64,000 nucleotides of DNA from Codonopsis lanceolata (taxonomy: Eukaryota; Streptophyta; Magnoliopsida; Asterales; Campanulaceae). The notes under the pieces were generated by a model. It saw only the letters and a list, made by a program, of their open reading frames with translations. It did not search any database and was not told the origin of the DNA. A program made the position numbers and the translations under genes. The DNA lies in the NCBI GenBank assembly GCA_013146195.2, contig CM028382.1, forward strand, positions 53,660,430 to 53,724,429, read 5' to 3'. Below are positions 1 to 9,762 of this stretch, piece by piece; the first letter of the stretch is position 1; every line of letters starts with the position of its first letter.

Positions 1-270
1 TATGAATTTGGGGTGTCTATAGAACCTTTCAACGACGGAGTTTATGAATAAATGAGAGTTTATTAGTAAGCAAACGTCGTTGATATGTTAGATTCCCAAA
101 TTCGAGATAAGCAATGCTGGGGATGATTTTTTAGTTTTAACAGATCAGCGATGCAAATCTTTTTTTTTAGGTGATGGTCGGACCTACCGAAATAGGTTGC
201 CTACGTATCCCTTTTGAGAATCAGACCGATCGTAGCCCGTCTCAAGCCAAACCGAGGTATCGCTTCGCCC

Positions 271-1110
271 AGAATAGGCAAAGCCGGAGGCACTTTCAAA
301 TGCACTTCGCCCAGCATAGGTAATGCAGGTAGGACTCAAACGTGTTTCACCCAGCATAGGGAAAACAGGTGGGATTCAGATGCGCTTCGTCCAGCATAGG
401 CAAAGCAAATGGGATTCAGATGCGCTTCGCCCAGCATAGGCAAAACAGGTGGGATTCAGATGTGCTTCGCCTAGCATAGGCAAAGCAGGTGACACTTAGA
501 TGTGCTTCGCCCCGCATAGGTAAAACAGGTGGGATTCGAATGCACTTCGCCTAGCATAGGCAAAACAGGTGGGATTTGTATGCGCTTCGCCCAACATAGG
601 CAAAACAAGTGGGATTTGGATGCACTTCGCCCATCATAAGCAAAACAGGCGAGACTTCGGTGCGATTTCTAAAATGTGCTTAACCCAGCATAGGAAAAAC
701 GATGCAATCTCTAAATGTACTTTCCCCAGAATAGGGAAATTGATGCAATTCTTAAATGTCCTTCCCCCATAATAGGGAAAGTGATGCAATTCTTTAATGC
801 CCTTCCCCAGAATAGGGAAAGTGATGCAACTCTTAAATGCATCTTCCCCCAGAATAGGGAAAGTGATGTAACTTCTAAACTGCCCTTCCTCCAGAATAGG
901 GAAAGTGATGCAATTCTTAAATGCCCTTCCCCTAGAATAGGGAAAGTGATGCAACTTCTAAAATGCCCTTCCCCCATAATAGGGAAAGTGATGCGATTCT
1001 TAAATGCCCTTCCCCCATAATAGGGAAAGTGATGCAACTCTTAAATGTATATTCCCCCAGAATAGGGAAAGTGATGCAATTCTAAAATGTGTTTATTCTA
1101 GCATAGGAGA
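271..1110. repeat. Tandem array of ~40-bp units, about 21 copies
   Basis: A core AG(C/A)ATAGG recurs at 271, 313, 353, 393, 433, 473, 513, 553, 593, 633, 687, 728, 769, 809, 851, 893, 934, 976, 1018, 1060 and 1100. From 313 to 633 the spacing is exactly 40 bp and units carry CAGGTGGGATT. From 728 onward the spacing is 40-42 bp and units carry GGGAAAGTGATGCAA. The array therefore has two homogenised sub-blocks. It lies inside the presumed Tat/Ogre-like element; such elements commonly hold tandem repeats in non-coding parts. Short open frames across it on both strands are by-products of the periodicity. Confidence 0.93.
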
Positions 1111-2045
1111 AACAATGGTTATGAAGCCCTGTGGTGGAATGTTGTCGATGATCGGCTTGTGTAGCTTTTGATGATGCTGCTGAGGATCTTTGAGAAGAGG
1201 TCCTTGGCGATATGCTGGCAGAACATTTGTACTTTTCCAAGGGCCGGTGCGGCAGAAGACCTGATAAGATGCAGTAAAAGGATGCAAGTATACATATGAT
1301 GAAGTTTTTAGGACTCTTGAAGGTACATATGCACTATCTATTTCTTAAACATGTTGAGACAAAAATATGACAAGATTGGGATCTAGCTTTCGGTTGACTT
1401 TGAAAGTTTATGGGATCTAATGGCGAGTGAAGATTTGGGTTCTCTTTTTAGTCTCTTTGATCAGTGCATCATTCAAGTAAGGAATTCAATGACAATATCA
1501 ACAAATCCTACTAATTTATACCTTGGATGACCACTTCTTCATCTCTCTCTTCTTATTTTTTCGTGCTCTAACTTTTGCCTAGGCCGCCTTTCAGGTTTTC
1601 AACCTAGCGAGCCTTTACCCCATAGGGAGCAAGTCTTTCAATGTATGTGAAGATAAATCACTTATTCTTGAGGGATCACACCCTTGCAGCTTCTTCGTTT
1701 CTTCAAGCGAGATGGAAAAGACAACTGTTTCTAGGAAATAATGTGAGCCTTCATGTATCCAATGAGTTCGGCGGGAGAAGCCCCATGATGACTTTGATCA
1801 ACCAATATTCTGTGAACATTCTTGAAGAAATTAACTAGGGAAAGCCCTAAAAAGATTCGACTTGGAGAGACCTTTGAGGGAGAAAAAAATGAGTATGCTA
1901 AAAAAAAGGATGACTCTAATGGAAAAAAAGAGAGTCATGATCTAGAGTTTATCGCCGAGTATCATAAGATTTATGGACCCTATTTAATGTTTATCTTTTG
2001 ATGATTTTATATGTTTTTAGCAAGTGGTTCTGTCCTGGACCCAGA

Positions 2046-3000
2046 TCATGTTATAATCGATTGAAAATTTGAAACAAAGCTATAGGTGGCAACTAGGTTA
2101 GGGTATAGTGTTGGGATGGCCTTTGGCTTTTGGTGAGTGTATCCCGATGGTTTTGGAGGCACATAACAAACCCTAGATGGACATGCTATCTTTTTCTTCA
2201 TTTGGGCTAACAAAGCATATTCCATGTCTTTAGCCCCAATATCGACCTTTTTTTCCTTACCAGAGCGATTGCCAATTTCTTGGCTTGGTTGGCGGGTGCG
2301 ACCAGATCTAGTAGGTAACTTGACATTCTTGTCGGTGGTCTTTTCAATGCTGTTTCTTTTTCCCTGGGAAGAAGCTTGACCACTATTTAAAAGAACATTA
2401 CAGAAGAGCATGATGTAATTGAGTTCCATTTTCTCTATCAGCCTCGATCATGTTGATTTGAAGCAATGGGTTGTTTATCACGCTTGACGCAGGGCGTGGT
2501 TTCTTGATGACTTTGTCATCGATGAGATCTTTAGATAACATTTTCTGTTTCGTAGGGCCATGGTATATTGTCCTAGGTTTGGCTAGAAAATTTGACTAGC
2601 GACACTACCATTGGAATTTCTCAATCAATGTTAATTGTTGCTATGATGACGTTGTCTTCTCTTTAGCAGAGCGGAATGAACTCGGAGGCCATATTTTTTT
2701 GTTGTTGATGACCATCCTAGTTGACTTGGCTAGATCGGGTGGCAATTTCCATTTTCCACCTAGCTGTAAAGTCTGTGTAGGTTTCCTTTGCCCTTTGAAC
2801 ATTTGTCTCGATCTTTCTCAGATTTATTGTTATTCTTGTATCTTTTCCAGAATTCTTTCAGTAATCTGATCCTAAGTACCCATGGCTACTATTTGTTTAC
2901 ATTAGCCATTGTTTTGTTGCTTCCATTAATATTGGATGGAAATTAGAAGCCATGACCTTGAAACTAGTTCTCCTTAATTTCACTGTGGTGGAGTTTGACT
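2046..3000 (-). pseudogene. Decayed gag/protease-region remnant of Tat/Ogre-like element
   Basis: On the minus strand, interrupted frames give a gag-like stretch INLRKIETNVQRAKETYTDF followed by ARWKMEIATR (about 2750-2840). Farther downstream come KLPTRSGRTRQPSQEIG and a short charged segment ending ALLAQMKKK (about 2190-2310), the kind of linker found between gag and protease in this lineage. Several in-frame stops separate the pieces, so no protein can be made. The element's PBS (5753) lies upstream on the same strand, as expected for gag. No zinc knuckle or protease DSG motif was found. Confidence 0.45.
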
Positions 3001-3029
3001 TTAAGTGGGAGATAGGTCAACTAGTCCCA

Positions 3030-3314
3030 TCAAATTCCTCCATGTTGGGTATTTTGAATTTCAGTGGCAGAATGACTTAGAGTTGTAATCTCAATGGCCG
3101 TGTAGAGAACTCTCCTTAATTTGTTGAGGTTCTCAACATTTGTTTCTACTTTTGATAGAGGTGGGATCATATTTTCAATATTTGACCTCAGACTTTGCCT
3201 AAGATTTGTTGTTCGACCCATTAGATGATTGGCTTGTGCGCCCAAATTGCGGTCTAACCATTGTTGCGTAGCCGGAGTAAGAACGCATCTCGGAGCCCTT
3301 GTATTTGTACCCAT
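3030..3314 (-). other. Uncharacterised 94-codon open frame upstream of the gag remnant
   Basis: This open frame starts with ATG and ends with a stop, with a moderately hydrophilic, leucine/asparagine-rich middle (VENLNKLRRVL). It sits just upstream, on the same strand, of the gag-like remnant and could be the gag N-terminus of the same element. I do not recognise a domain, and a chance frame is possible. Confidence 0.25.
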
Positions 3315-5244
3315 AAAAGTTTGTTCATTTTTGGCAGCCTTTCTACTCTAATATTTATTTTCTGGATTGATCCCTGTATTTGTATCTAGTTGAAGGAATG
3401 TCATGTCTCCCTTTGTGTCAAAGGCATGGTCACTTTTGGAGGATCTATATAAGGCTGAAACAGCCCCGGTTTTGGGTAAAACAACCCCGGTTTTCTGAGA
3501 AGATGGATCCTAGAGGTTTAGGCTTTGGTATATAGTGGTAGCCCCTAGTGTGCCATTTAATAGCTCGGTCGCAATGGATCGAAGATGACCTTTCATCAAG
3601 ACAGAAAGTTGCTTTATCGAACTTATATTTTTAATGGTTTATGGGTCCATATCCTCGAAATGACTCATTATCAACTTGCGTAGTTTTATCATGTTTTTAC
3701 ATGAGTCGACTCGTCATTTTTTACAATTAACGGATACTTCGGCGATAGGTGGTACTCAAAGATCAGGAAGAAGATTTTGATAAGCTAGAAGAGGTGAGAA
3801 TTTATTTGACTTAAATATATATACAGAGACTTTTGGAACCCCTAATTTATGGACTTGGTTGGATTTTTGACAGAATTGAGAGTAAAAAAAGGATTTAGCG
3901 AGCATACTCTATATGAGATGTAGACACAGAATGGGTAATAGGGACACCTCTAGGGTTTGAAACCCCCCAGTCTTGATTTGCTGCTTATGATCTTTCTGTC
4001 GCCTGGTTTTTCAAAAGGGTGCAGGCCGACTGATTTGTAGAGGTGTGAAGGAGTAAGCTAAATAATACAACCTTTTAGACGTCCTACGCTTTCTGGATTT
4101 CCAGGTTTTCCTGTCTTTCCCGGCTTTCCTGGCTCCCTAATCGGTTTTTTTTTTCTTTTCTATATTTTTTAGAAGTGGTAAACCTTGACATCTTAAAGTA
4201 GGATTTACTGACCTTTTATTTGAAATCGAGAGCGAACAATGCACTAATCGACAAATTACGCAAGTTTAAGAGGGACGACGATTTAGGATAACAGTGAGCG
4301 GATTTCGTCATATCTTCACATATTTTTATTTTTTTGGGTCAATAGCCAACACACATAAAAATACCCTATTGTTTTTGGCTGGACAAGTGTAGCTTGCTTT
4401 GACAGTCTGGGTTAAATCCTAGAATAGTTGAATTCATTCTCCAAAGTATAGGACCTTCGTATTTCACCTATATTTTGACCTTCCAAGATTGGACAGATAT
4501 CAGGCAAAGAGTCTATACTCTTTCGGTGATCCACCATTCAAACGAATCTAGAGGATACCTTCAAAGTTTTTAATCAATTTCAGTGCATTTTTGTTTTGCA
4601 TGGGATTGGTCACTAACTTCGAGGTATAAGAACCGACCGGTCAATGAAGTGTTCTAAAAAGGATATATGTGATATTAACGTGGCTGATGCAGGGTTATGC
4701 TGGCTTACACCCAGTTGGCCCCTCATTAAGGGACGCAAGGCGTGATAATTTCGGCCTAGGTCTCCTAGTTCCTTTTCAGTTTTTCAAGAACATGGATACC
4801 CGGGCGTGTTTATCAGGGTTGAAGGGTAACAGTTCAGAATATTTCTACATGAGTGTGAGTGTGTGAGTCGTCTAGTGTTTTTTATTATTATTTTTTGTGT
4901 GTTTTTATTTATTTTTTAATCTATATGCATAAATGATGTATACTAAAATGATGCACTTAAATTAATATGAAAGTATATGCATGCAAAAAATATGAAATTG
5001 ATGTTATTCAATTTTGTGACGCATGCGTATTTTGACTATATTTTCGAATATATGCACATGTTAGTTTAGCACATATCACATAATTCATATATCAATTGGG
5101 TGAATAGCATGTATACTAAATAAATGACCCAATGAATACTAATCATGACAAAATACAACTTTCTTTTTGGGAAAAATATTTTTCATGATCTCTTTATTTA
5201 CTTAGTGCCAAGGGAATGACTTTAAGCCTGAATTAAAATGCGTG

Positions 5245-5257
<13 letters not shown>

Positions 5258-5322
<65 letters not shown>
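5258..5322. repeat. (AT)n microsatellite
   Basis: An uninterrupted run of about 65 bp of alternating A and T, followed by TTTA repeats. It lies in the AT-rich leader region of the Tat/Ogre-like element. Confidence 0.97.
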
Positions 5323-5327
<5 letters not shown>

Positions 5328-5752
5328 TTATTTATTTTTTCCATGACAAATGCACATAATGATTTATAGAATGATAGATAATTACATGGGAGATGCATGA
5401 ACAAAAGAAATAAATCACATGCTTCTTTTTTTCGTAAAATGCAAAACATGCATGGATGTATGACATAATATGACATAATTAATGGAATGACATAATAAGT
5501 GAATTATGCTATATTTTTATGTGTTCTATCTCTCTCATTTTTTATTTTATTTTTGTTGTTTTGTAAAAAAAAATGCAAACATGTATGGATGTACAAATAA
5601 TATGACATGGAGCATATATATTTTACAAGATTAAAAAATTATATACATAAAGGAAGCCAAAGAAATATAACAGAGAAAAAACAAGCATATTGATAACCCC
5701 CCCCCAAAACATGAGTTTAGCCATCCTTTTGTTTTAAAGAAAACAATAACAA

Positions 5753-5770
5753 TCCCCAGCATAGTCGCCA
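5753..5770 (-). promoter_or_regulatory. Primer-binding site of the Tat/Ogre-like element
   Basis: On the minus strand the bases just past the LTR read TGGCGACTATGCTGGGGA, close to the TGGCGACTC...CTGGGG primer-binding sequence typical of Tat/Ogre gypsy elements. One base separates it from the LTR terminus at 5772. Confidence 0.75.
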
Positions 5771-6138
5771 CTGTGAGTGCCCCGTTCTGCATCTTTTCCT
5801 GCTACTAAAAAGCGGGGTGGTTTCAAAACTTCGAGCGCGTGGAATACGCTCGGTCTCAATTTGTGGACTCAAAAATATGTTACAGAGTCGCCACCTCTAT
5901 TTTATGGTTAAACAGAGGAAAACAAAAAAATACCATAATAAAGAGAAATTACTTTACATTTATTAAAGAAAACAAAACAAAATTACAACTGAAATAATAC
6001 AACTTATAGAATTATTACAATATTTTTATAAGCTATTTTAAGAATAAAATAGTTATGCTAGTACAAACTTTATTTATATTTACATGCACAAGCTGGAAAG
6101 AAACTTATTAAATAATTAAAAAACATAACTATTTTTAT

Positions 6139-6580
6139 ATTTAAAGTATATGCATAAAAGAAACTAATTAAACTGCAAGAGATTATAACTACTTTACATT
6201 AAAGTAAATACATAAAACAAACTATTAAAATAGAAGTAAAATATAACTTTTATTACATTTAAAGTAAGAACATAAAAGAAACTAATTTAAATAGGACGAA
6301 AATGTAAATATCATTACATTAAAGAAAGAACGGAAGGGAAACTAATTTAAACATGAAGAAAATGTAACTATTATTATAATAAAGTAGAAACGGAAAAGAC
6401 ACTAATTAAACGGAAAGAAAATGTAATTATTATTACATTAAAGTAGGAACGGAAAGGAAACTAATTAAGCGGAAAGAAAATGTAACTATTATTATATTAA
6501 AGTAGGAACGGAAAGGAAACTAATTGAAATAAGAAGAAAATATAACTATTTCTATATTAAAGTAAGGACATGACAAGTAA
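6139..6580. repeat. ~60-bp tandem repeat inside the LTR, 7-8 copies
   Basis: Units starting AAAGTA(G/A)GAAC recur near 6139, 6199, 6260, 6320, 6380, 6440, 6500 and 6560. Each contains GAAACTAATT and an ATGTAACTATTATTA-like segment. The 6440 and 6500 units are nearly identical, which suggests recent unequal exchange. Confidence 0.85.
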
Positions 6581-6879
6581 ATGAAAACTTATAACAGTTA
6601 CATTTTAGAGATATAATTAAAGTATATATATTTTAGACTATAATAATGACTTATTTTATAGCCCTTTTTTGATAGAAATTTTATCATCTTAACGACTTAA
6701 TTATTTTATGTCATTATTATATTTTTATAGAACTTAAACAGAGATGAAAATAACTTTAGTACCTACCTCTTGAAGTGTGAGGGTTATAACCCGGACCAAC
6801 TTCGCTTAGGCAGGATTTTAGATGTCTTCGCTCTGTCCTTCAGGGAGAGGGAGTCTTTTTTGTTTACTTATGTTTTGTC

Positions 6880-7060
6880 AGAATTCGGGCAGCGTGACTG
6901 CTTGTTTTCGTTGCTTTTTGCCTCGGGATCCAGGCGGCACAACTGCTTGTGTTTTCTTGATGTTGTGTCTGAAATCGGGTAGAGCAACTACTTACTTTTT
7001 CTTGATATCACATCTGAAATCGGACAGAGCAACTGCTTGTTTTTGCTTGCTGGAACTCGT
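6880..7060. repeat. ~57-bp tandem repeat inside the LTR, about 3-4 copies
   Basis: GAA(A/T)TCGG(G/A)CAG followed by GC(A/G)(A/C)(A/C)ACTGCTTG recurs three to four times with the spacer TTTTTCTTG. The short plus-strand open frames here follow the repeat and are not taken as genes. Confidence 0.75.
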
Positions 7061-7280
7061 TACATAGTGCGGGAACATAATAGGTTAACTAAGTTTATAT
7101 TTTGGACGGTGGGTATAAGTGTTTAGGGAGGATCTCTCAGGGTAAAGGGGGAAATTATTTCAGCAGCTTAACAGCGTTTTGTAAGTTTCGTATAGAAACT
7201 CTCTCCGTAATTTCCTTCAACGTTCTCCGCTCTCTGTTCTTTCGTTGTGAACACTCTCTGTTTGCATTGAGCGGAGGCCT

Positions 7281-7290
7281 CTATTTATAG
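7281..7290 (-). promoter_or_regulatory. TATA box of the Tat/Ogre-like LTR
   Basis: The minus strand reads CCTATAAATAGAGG here, a strong plant TATA element. It sits inside the LTR in the orientation of the element, about 375 bp from the LTR start. Confidence 0.6.
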
Positions 7291-7662
7291 GTGGATGAGA
7301 AAACTTAACCTCGAAGGAAGAAAAGATATTTTGCATTTATGCTTGAAGTGGCTGCACCCTGCGTTGAAGGAATTATACCAAAGAAGGAATTACTGAATAC
7401 ATAAAACACAAATGGGCGCCCCTTATTACATAAATGGGCACTGCGTCCCATTGTGTAATAGGCAGCGCCTATTTGTCTTTGGCCTAGGGAACTTTTCATC
7501 CTACCCCCTGCTGTTCCTTCCTCGACTATTGTTTCGTCCTTTGACAATTTAAACCCCTCTTTAAGGAAAACTTAACACTTGTTAGTCCATTTTAAAATTT
7601 ATAAAAAATATATATTTTTTAGTACATATATAAATTACGGGTACGAATTTAAGGTGTCTACA

Positions 7663-8039
7663 CTATGTCCCTCGTTATGGGCCATAGCTTGGAAGTAGCC
7701 TGTGTTAGAGCAATTCGCATAACCAATTAGATGTTAGATTATTGGGTAAACGTTGGGTAGTATTGACCCAGTTAAACCCCAAGGTTGTTGGTTCTGTATA
7801 CTATTGGGTTCAGACATGGATTTGGATTTCTGGATACTATTGAGTTCAGACATAGTTCAATTTATGTATTGCGGCAGCAGCACAGCTACTGGGTTTGTTA
7901 CAGGACAAGTTGGAAAGCTCTCCTGCAGTTTCAACTCAGATACATATCAAATTGAGATAATGATTTATATCATGGTTATTTGTTTAATTACATTGGGTCA
8001 ATGTGCATTATAACATGAGCAACGTGATGTGTACAAGTG

Positions 8040-8071
<32 letters not shown>

Positions 8072-8156
8072 TGGTTAACTGATATGATGTTTACATGTGC
8101 ATAACAACATGCTATGTAGTTGCATGTAGTAACTTACTTAGTTGTCACTCACCCCG
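7663..8156 (+). repeat. Left part of a gypsy LTR (family C), interrupted by copia-1
   Basis: The last ~150 bp (TGCATGTAGTAACTTACTTA, then GTCACTCACCCCG) match the region near the 3' end of solo LTRs A (about 18020-18060) and B (about 50500-50545) in layout: a poly-pyrimidine CTTACT...ACTCAC block. After the copia-1 element the sequence resumes (13059) with GTGTTTGTTTACTTTAGTGT, matching GATTGTTTTCCCTAGTGTGTGCAG in A. This is therefore one LTR split in two. Its left end abuts the Tat-like LTR at 7662, so its start is missing or lies beyond that element. Confidence 0.6.
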
Positions 8157-8352
8157 TGTTGGATCCTAAACCAAGTCTAATAGATAAAGGATTTATTTCT
8201 GTATTTGTTTTTAACCTAGCCCGAATCCAATTAGATAAAGGATTAATTTAGGTACTATAAATATGTGTGTTATTGAGATTTTATAAAAGAGAGAGAGATA
8301 TAATTTTCTGCCCTAAAAAATAATAGTGTGCTCCATAATAATTTCTTCTACA
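8157..8352 (+). repeat. 5' LTR of copia-1 (196 bp)
   Basis: It begins TGTTGGATCCTAAACCAAG and ends ATTTCTTCTACA. ACTATAAATATG (8254-8265) is a likely TATA box. The 3' LTR has the same ends. Confidence 0.95.
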
Positions 8353-8354
8353 TT

Positions 8355-8367
8355 TGGTATCAGAGCC
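8355..8367 (+). promoter_or_regulatory. Primer-binding site, initiator tRNA-Met type
   Basis: TGGTATCAGAGCC lies two bases after the 5' LTR. It is complementary to the 3' end of plant initiator tRNA-Met, the standard primer of copia elements. Confidence 0.92.
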
Positions 8368-8697
8368 AAACGGGAGTAACGATCGACAATAGTTGCGGCA
8401 AGATTGCAGCTTCAGCACTTGATAGTTTTCCAAGCATTCCTTAGTTTCCCACGCAAGCGATCAGCCTCCTCTGCAAGTGTAATAGTTCTGTTCTCTCAAA
8501 CGGAGGCTTTCCTCCTTTAATTTTTCTCTCTTTTCATCTTCCAAAACAAAAGTGGCAAGGATTTGAAGGTTCTGTCTTTGTCAATTGTTATACAAAAGGC
8601 CTCATTGCAATACCAATCGCTGTAACTGCTTTGTACTTTCTTCCCTTCAATAGTGCTTCGTCCTCTAGTGATCTACCGGACCTAGTTCGTAGTCAAG

Positions 8698-9762
8698 ATG
8701 GTTTGTAGCAAGGTTTATATGGGTCCCAAGTTTGATGAAAAAATTAATTTTCCTGATCGGAGATGTCAGATGAATAATTTTTTGGTGGTCTGTGATTTAG
8801 AAAAATACGTTGATGAGAAACTTGCGGAGAATGCGGCTAAAGGGGAGAAAATCAAGTCTGCTGAAGCACTTGATTATATTTTTAATGGAGTTGAAGGTGG
8901 TGTTCGGAAGAAGATTATTGGTTCTAAATCAGCACAGGAAGCATTCGATGTTTTGACAAAGACGTATGTAGGTGATGATAAAGTTAAGAGAAATTATTTA
9001 CAAGTTTTGACGAAGAAATTTGAAAATATAAATATGGAGAAATCGGAGAAAGTTTCAGAGTATATCTTTCGTGTGAGCGATCTGGCTTTAGATATGAAGA
9101 CAAACGGAGATGATGTTTTGAATGAAAGAATTTGTTCGAAAATTCTTCGTTCGATGACGAAAGCTTTTCAAGGTGCTGCAAAAATAAATATGGCGACTAA
9201 AGATTTGAAGACATTGACGGTAGCAGAATTAGAATCCGCCCTTGTTAGTCATGGGTTACTATTTGGTGAAAGATCGGAGAAAATAGAAGAAGCTGCATTC
9301 CAAAGTCAAGTTAATTTGAAAAACGTGAATGATGGATCAACTCAAGGAAACCAAAACCATGGTGGTAGAGGTCATGGGTACAACAACAGAGTTCGCGGTT
9401 ACAACAATAGAGGTGGTCCCGGTAACAATAATGGAGGTGGTCGTGGCTACTACAACAGTGGTGGTCGTGGCTACAATAATGGCGGTGGACGAAGTTACAA
9501 CAATAATGGTAATCATGGTTACAACAATGGTGGTGGTCGTGGTTACAACAATCGAGGCAGAGGCAATTACAATTATGGTGGCGGACAAGGAGGAAATAAT
9601 TATTGGCATGACAGATCAGGTGGAGGTAATAATTACGGAGGTAACAATACTAATTGCTGTTATAACTGTGGAAAATCGGGTCATAAAATCGCTGATTGCA
9701 GATATAGAAGGGAAAATAATGGAAATTATCATGTCAATAATTATGCTGAAAATAATGTTTAA
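8698..9762 (+). CDS. gag: Gag polyprotein of copia-1, with Gly/Asn/Tyr-rich linker and zinc knuckle
   Basis: A 354-residue frame encodes the nucleocapsid/capsid part of the element; Gag packages the RNA into virus-like particles. Residues 1-200 are the copia capsid region, with the typical SEKVSEYIFRVSDLALDM stretch. Residues ~215-310 are a low-complexity run of GRGYNN, GGGRGY and NNGGG repeats, resembling an RGG-type RNA-binding tail. A CCHC zinc knuckle, CYNCGKSGHKIADC, follows at about residues 320-333. The first ATG (8698) is used, about 330 bp past the PBS. The frame ends in TAA at 9760-9762. The protease continues in the same frame, so this TAA probably interrupts what was a single Gag-Pol frame, though a genuine gag stop is possible. 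Confidence 0.88.
   Translation: MVCSKVYMGPKFDEKINFPDRRCQMNNFLVVCDLEKYVDEKLAENAAKGEKIKSAEALDYIFNGVEGGVRKKIIGSKSAQEAFDVLTKTYVGDDKVKRNYLQVLTKKFENINMEKSEKVSEYIFRVSDLALDMKTNGDDVLNERICSKILRSMTKAFQGAAKINMATKDLKTLTVAELESALVSHGLLFGERSEKIEEAAFQSQVNLKNVNDGSTQGNQNHGGRGHGYNNRVRGYNNRGGPGNNNGGGRGYYNSGGRGYNNGGGRSYNNNGNHGYNNGGGRGYNNRGRGNYNYGGGQGGNNYWHDRSGGGNNYGGNNTNCCYNCGKSGHKIADCRYRRENNGNYHVNNYAENNV

Larger units (their letters stand above)
1..5771 (-). mobile_element. Degenerate internal region of a Tat/Ogre-like gypsy element
   Basis: This stretch lies downstream, on the minus strand, of an LTR (5772-7662) and its primer-binding site, so it reads as the interior of that retrotransposon. Minus-strand translation gives broken gag-like segments around 2046-3000. 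The most telling reads YTDFTARWKMEIATR (about 2750-2800), which matches the conserved gag core of Tat/Ogre elements in layout. The 1-270 segment contains TTGCCTACGTATCCC (about 197-211), a motif I associate with non-coding parts of such elements. No intact pol domain is visible. The far end lies outside the window. The LTR/PBS assignment is firm; the interior assignment is inference from position and weak coding traces. Confidence 0.55.
5772..7662 (-). repeat. LTR (5'-side) of Tat/Ogre-like gypsy element, 1891 bp
   Basis: On the minus strand the LTR begins TGTAGACACCTTAAATTC (at 7662) and ends GGGGCACTCACA (at 5772), giving the canonical TG...CA ends, immediately followed by a PBS. TGTAGACACC is a recurrent start of this LTR class in dicots. 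It contains a promoter-like TATA box (7281-7290, minus) and two internal tandem arrays (6139-6580 and 6880-7060). No second LTR is in the window, so whether the element was complete cannot be judged. Confidence 0.8.

Noticed and set aside
271..1110. CRISPR-like array
   Set aside because: Units are head-to-tail with no unique spacers, the genome is a plant nuclear one, and there are no cas genes. It is a minisatellite.
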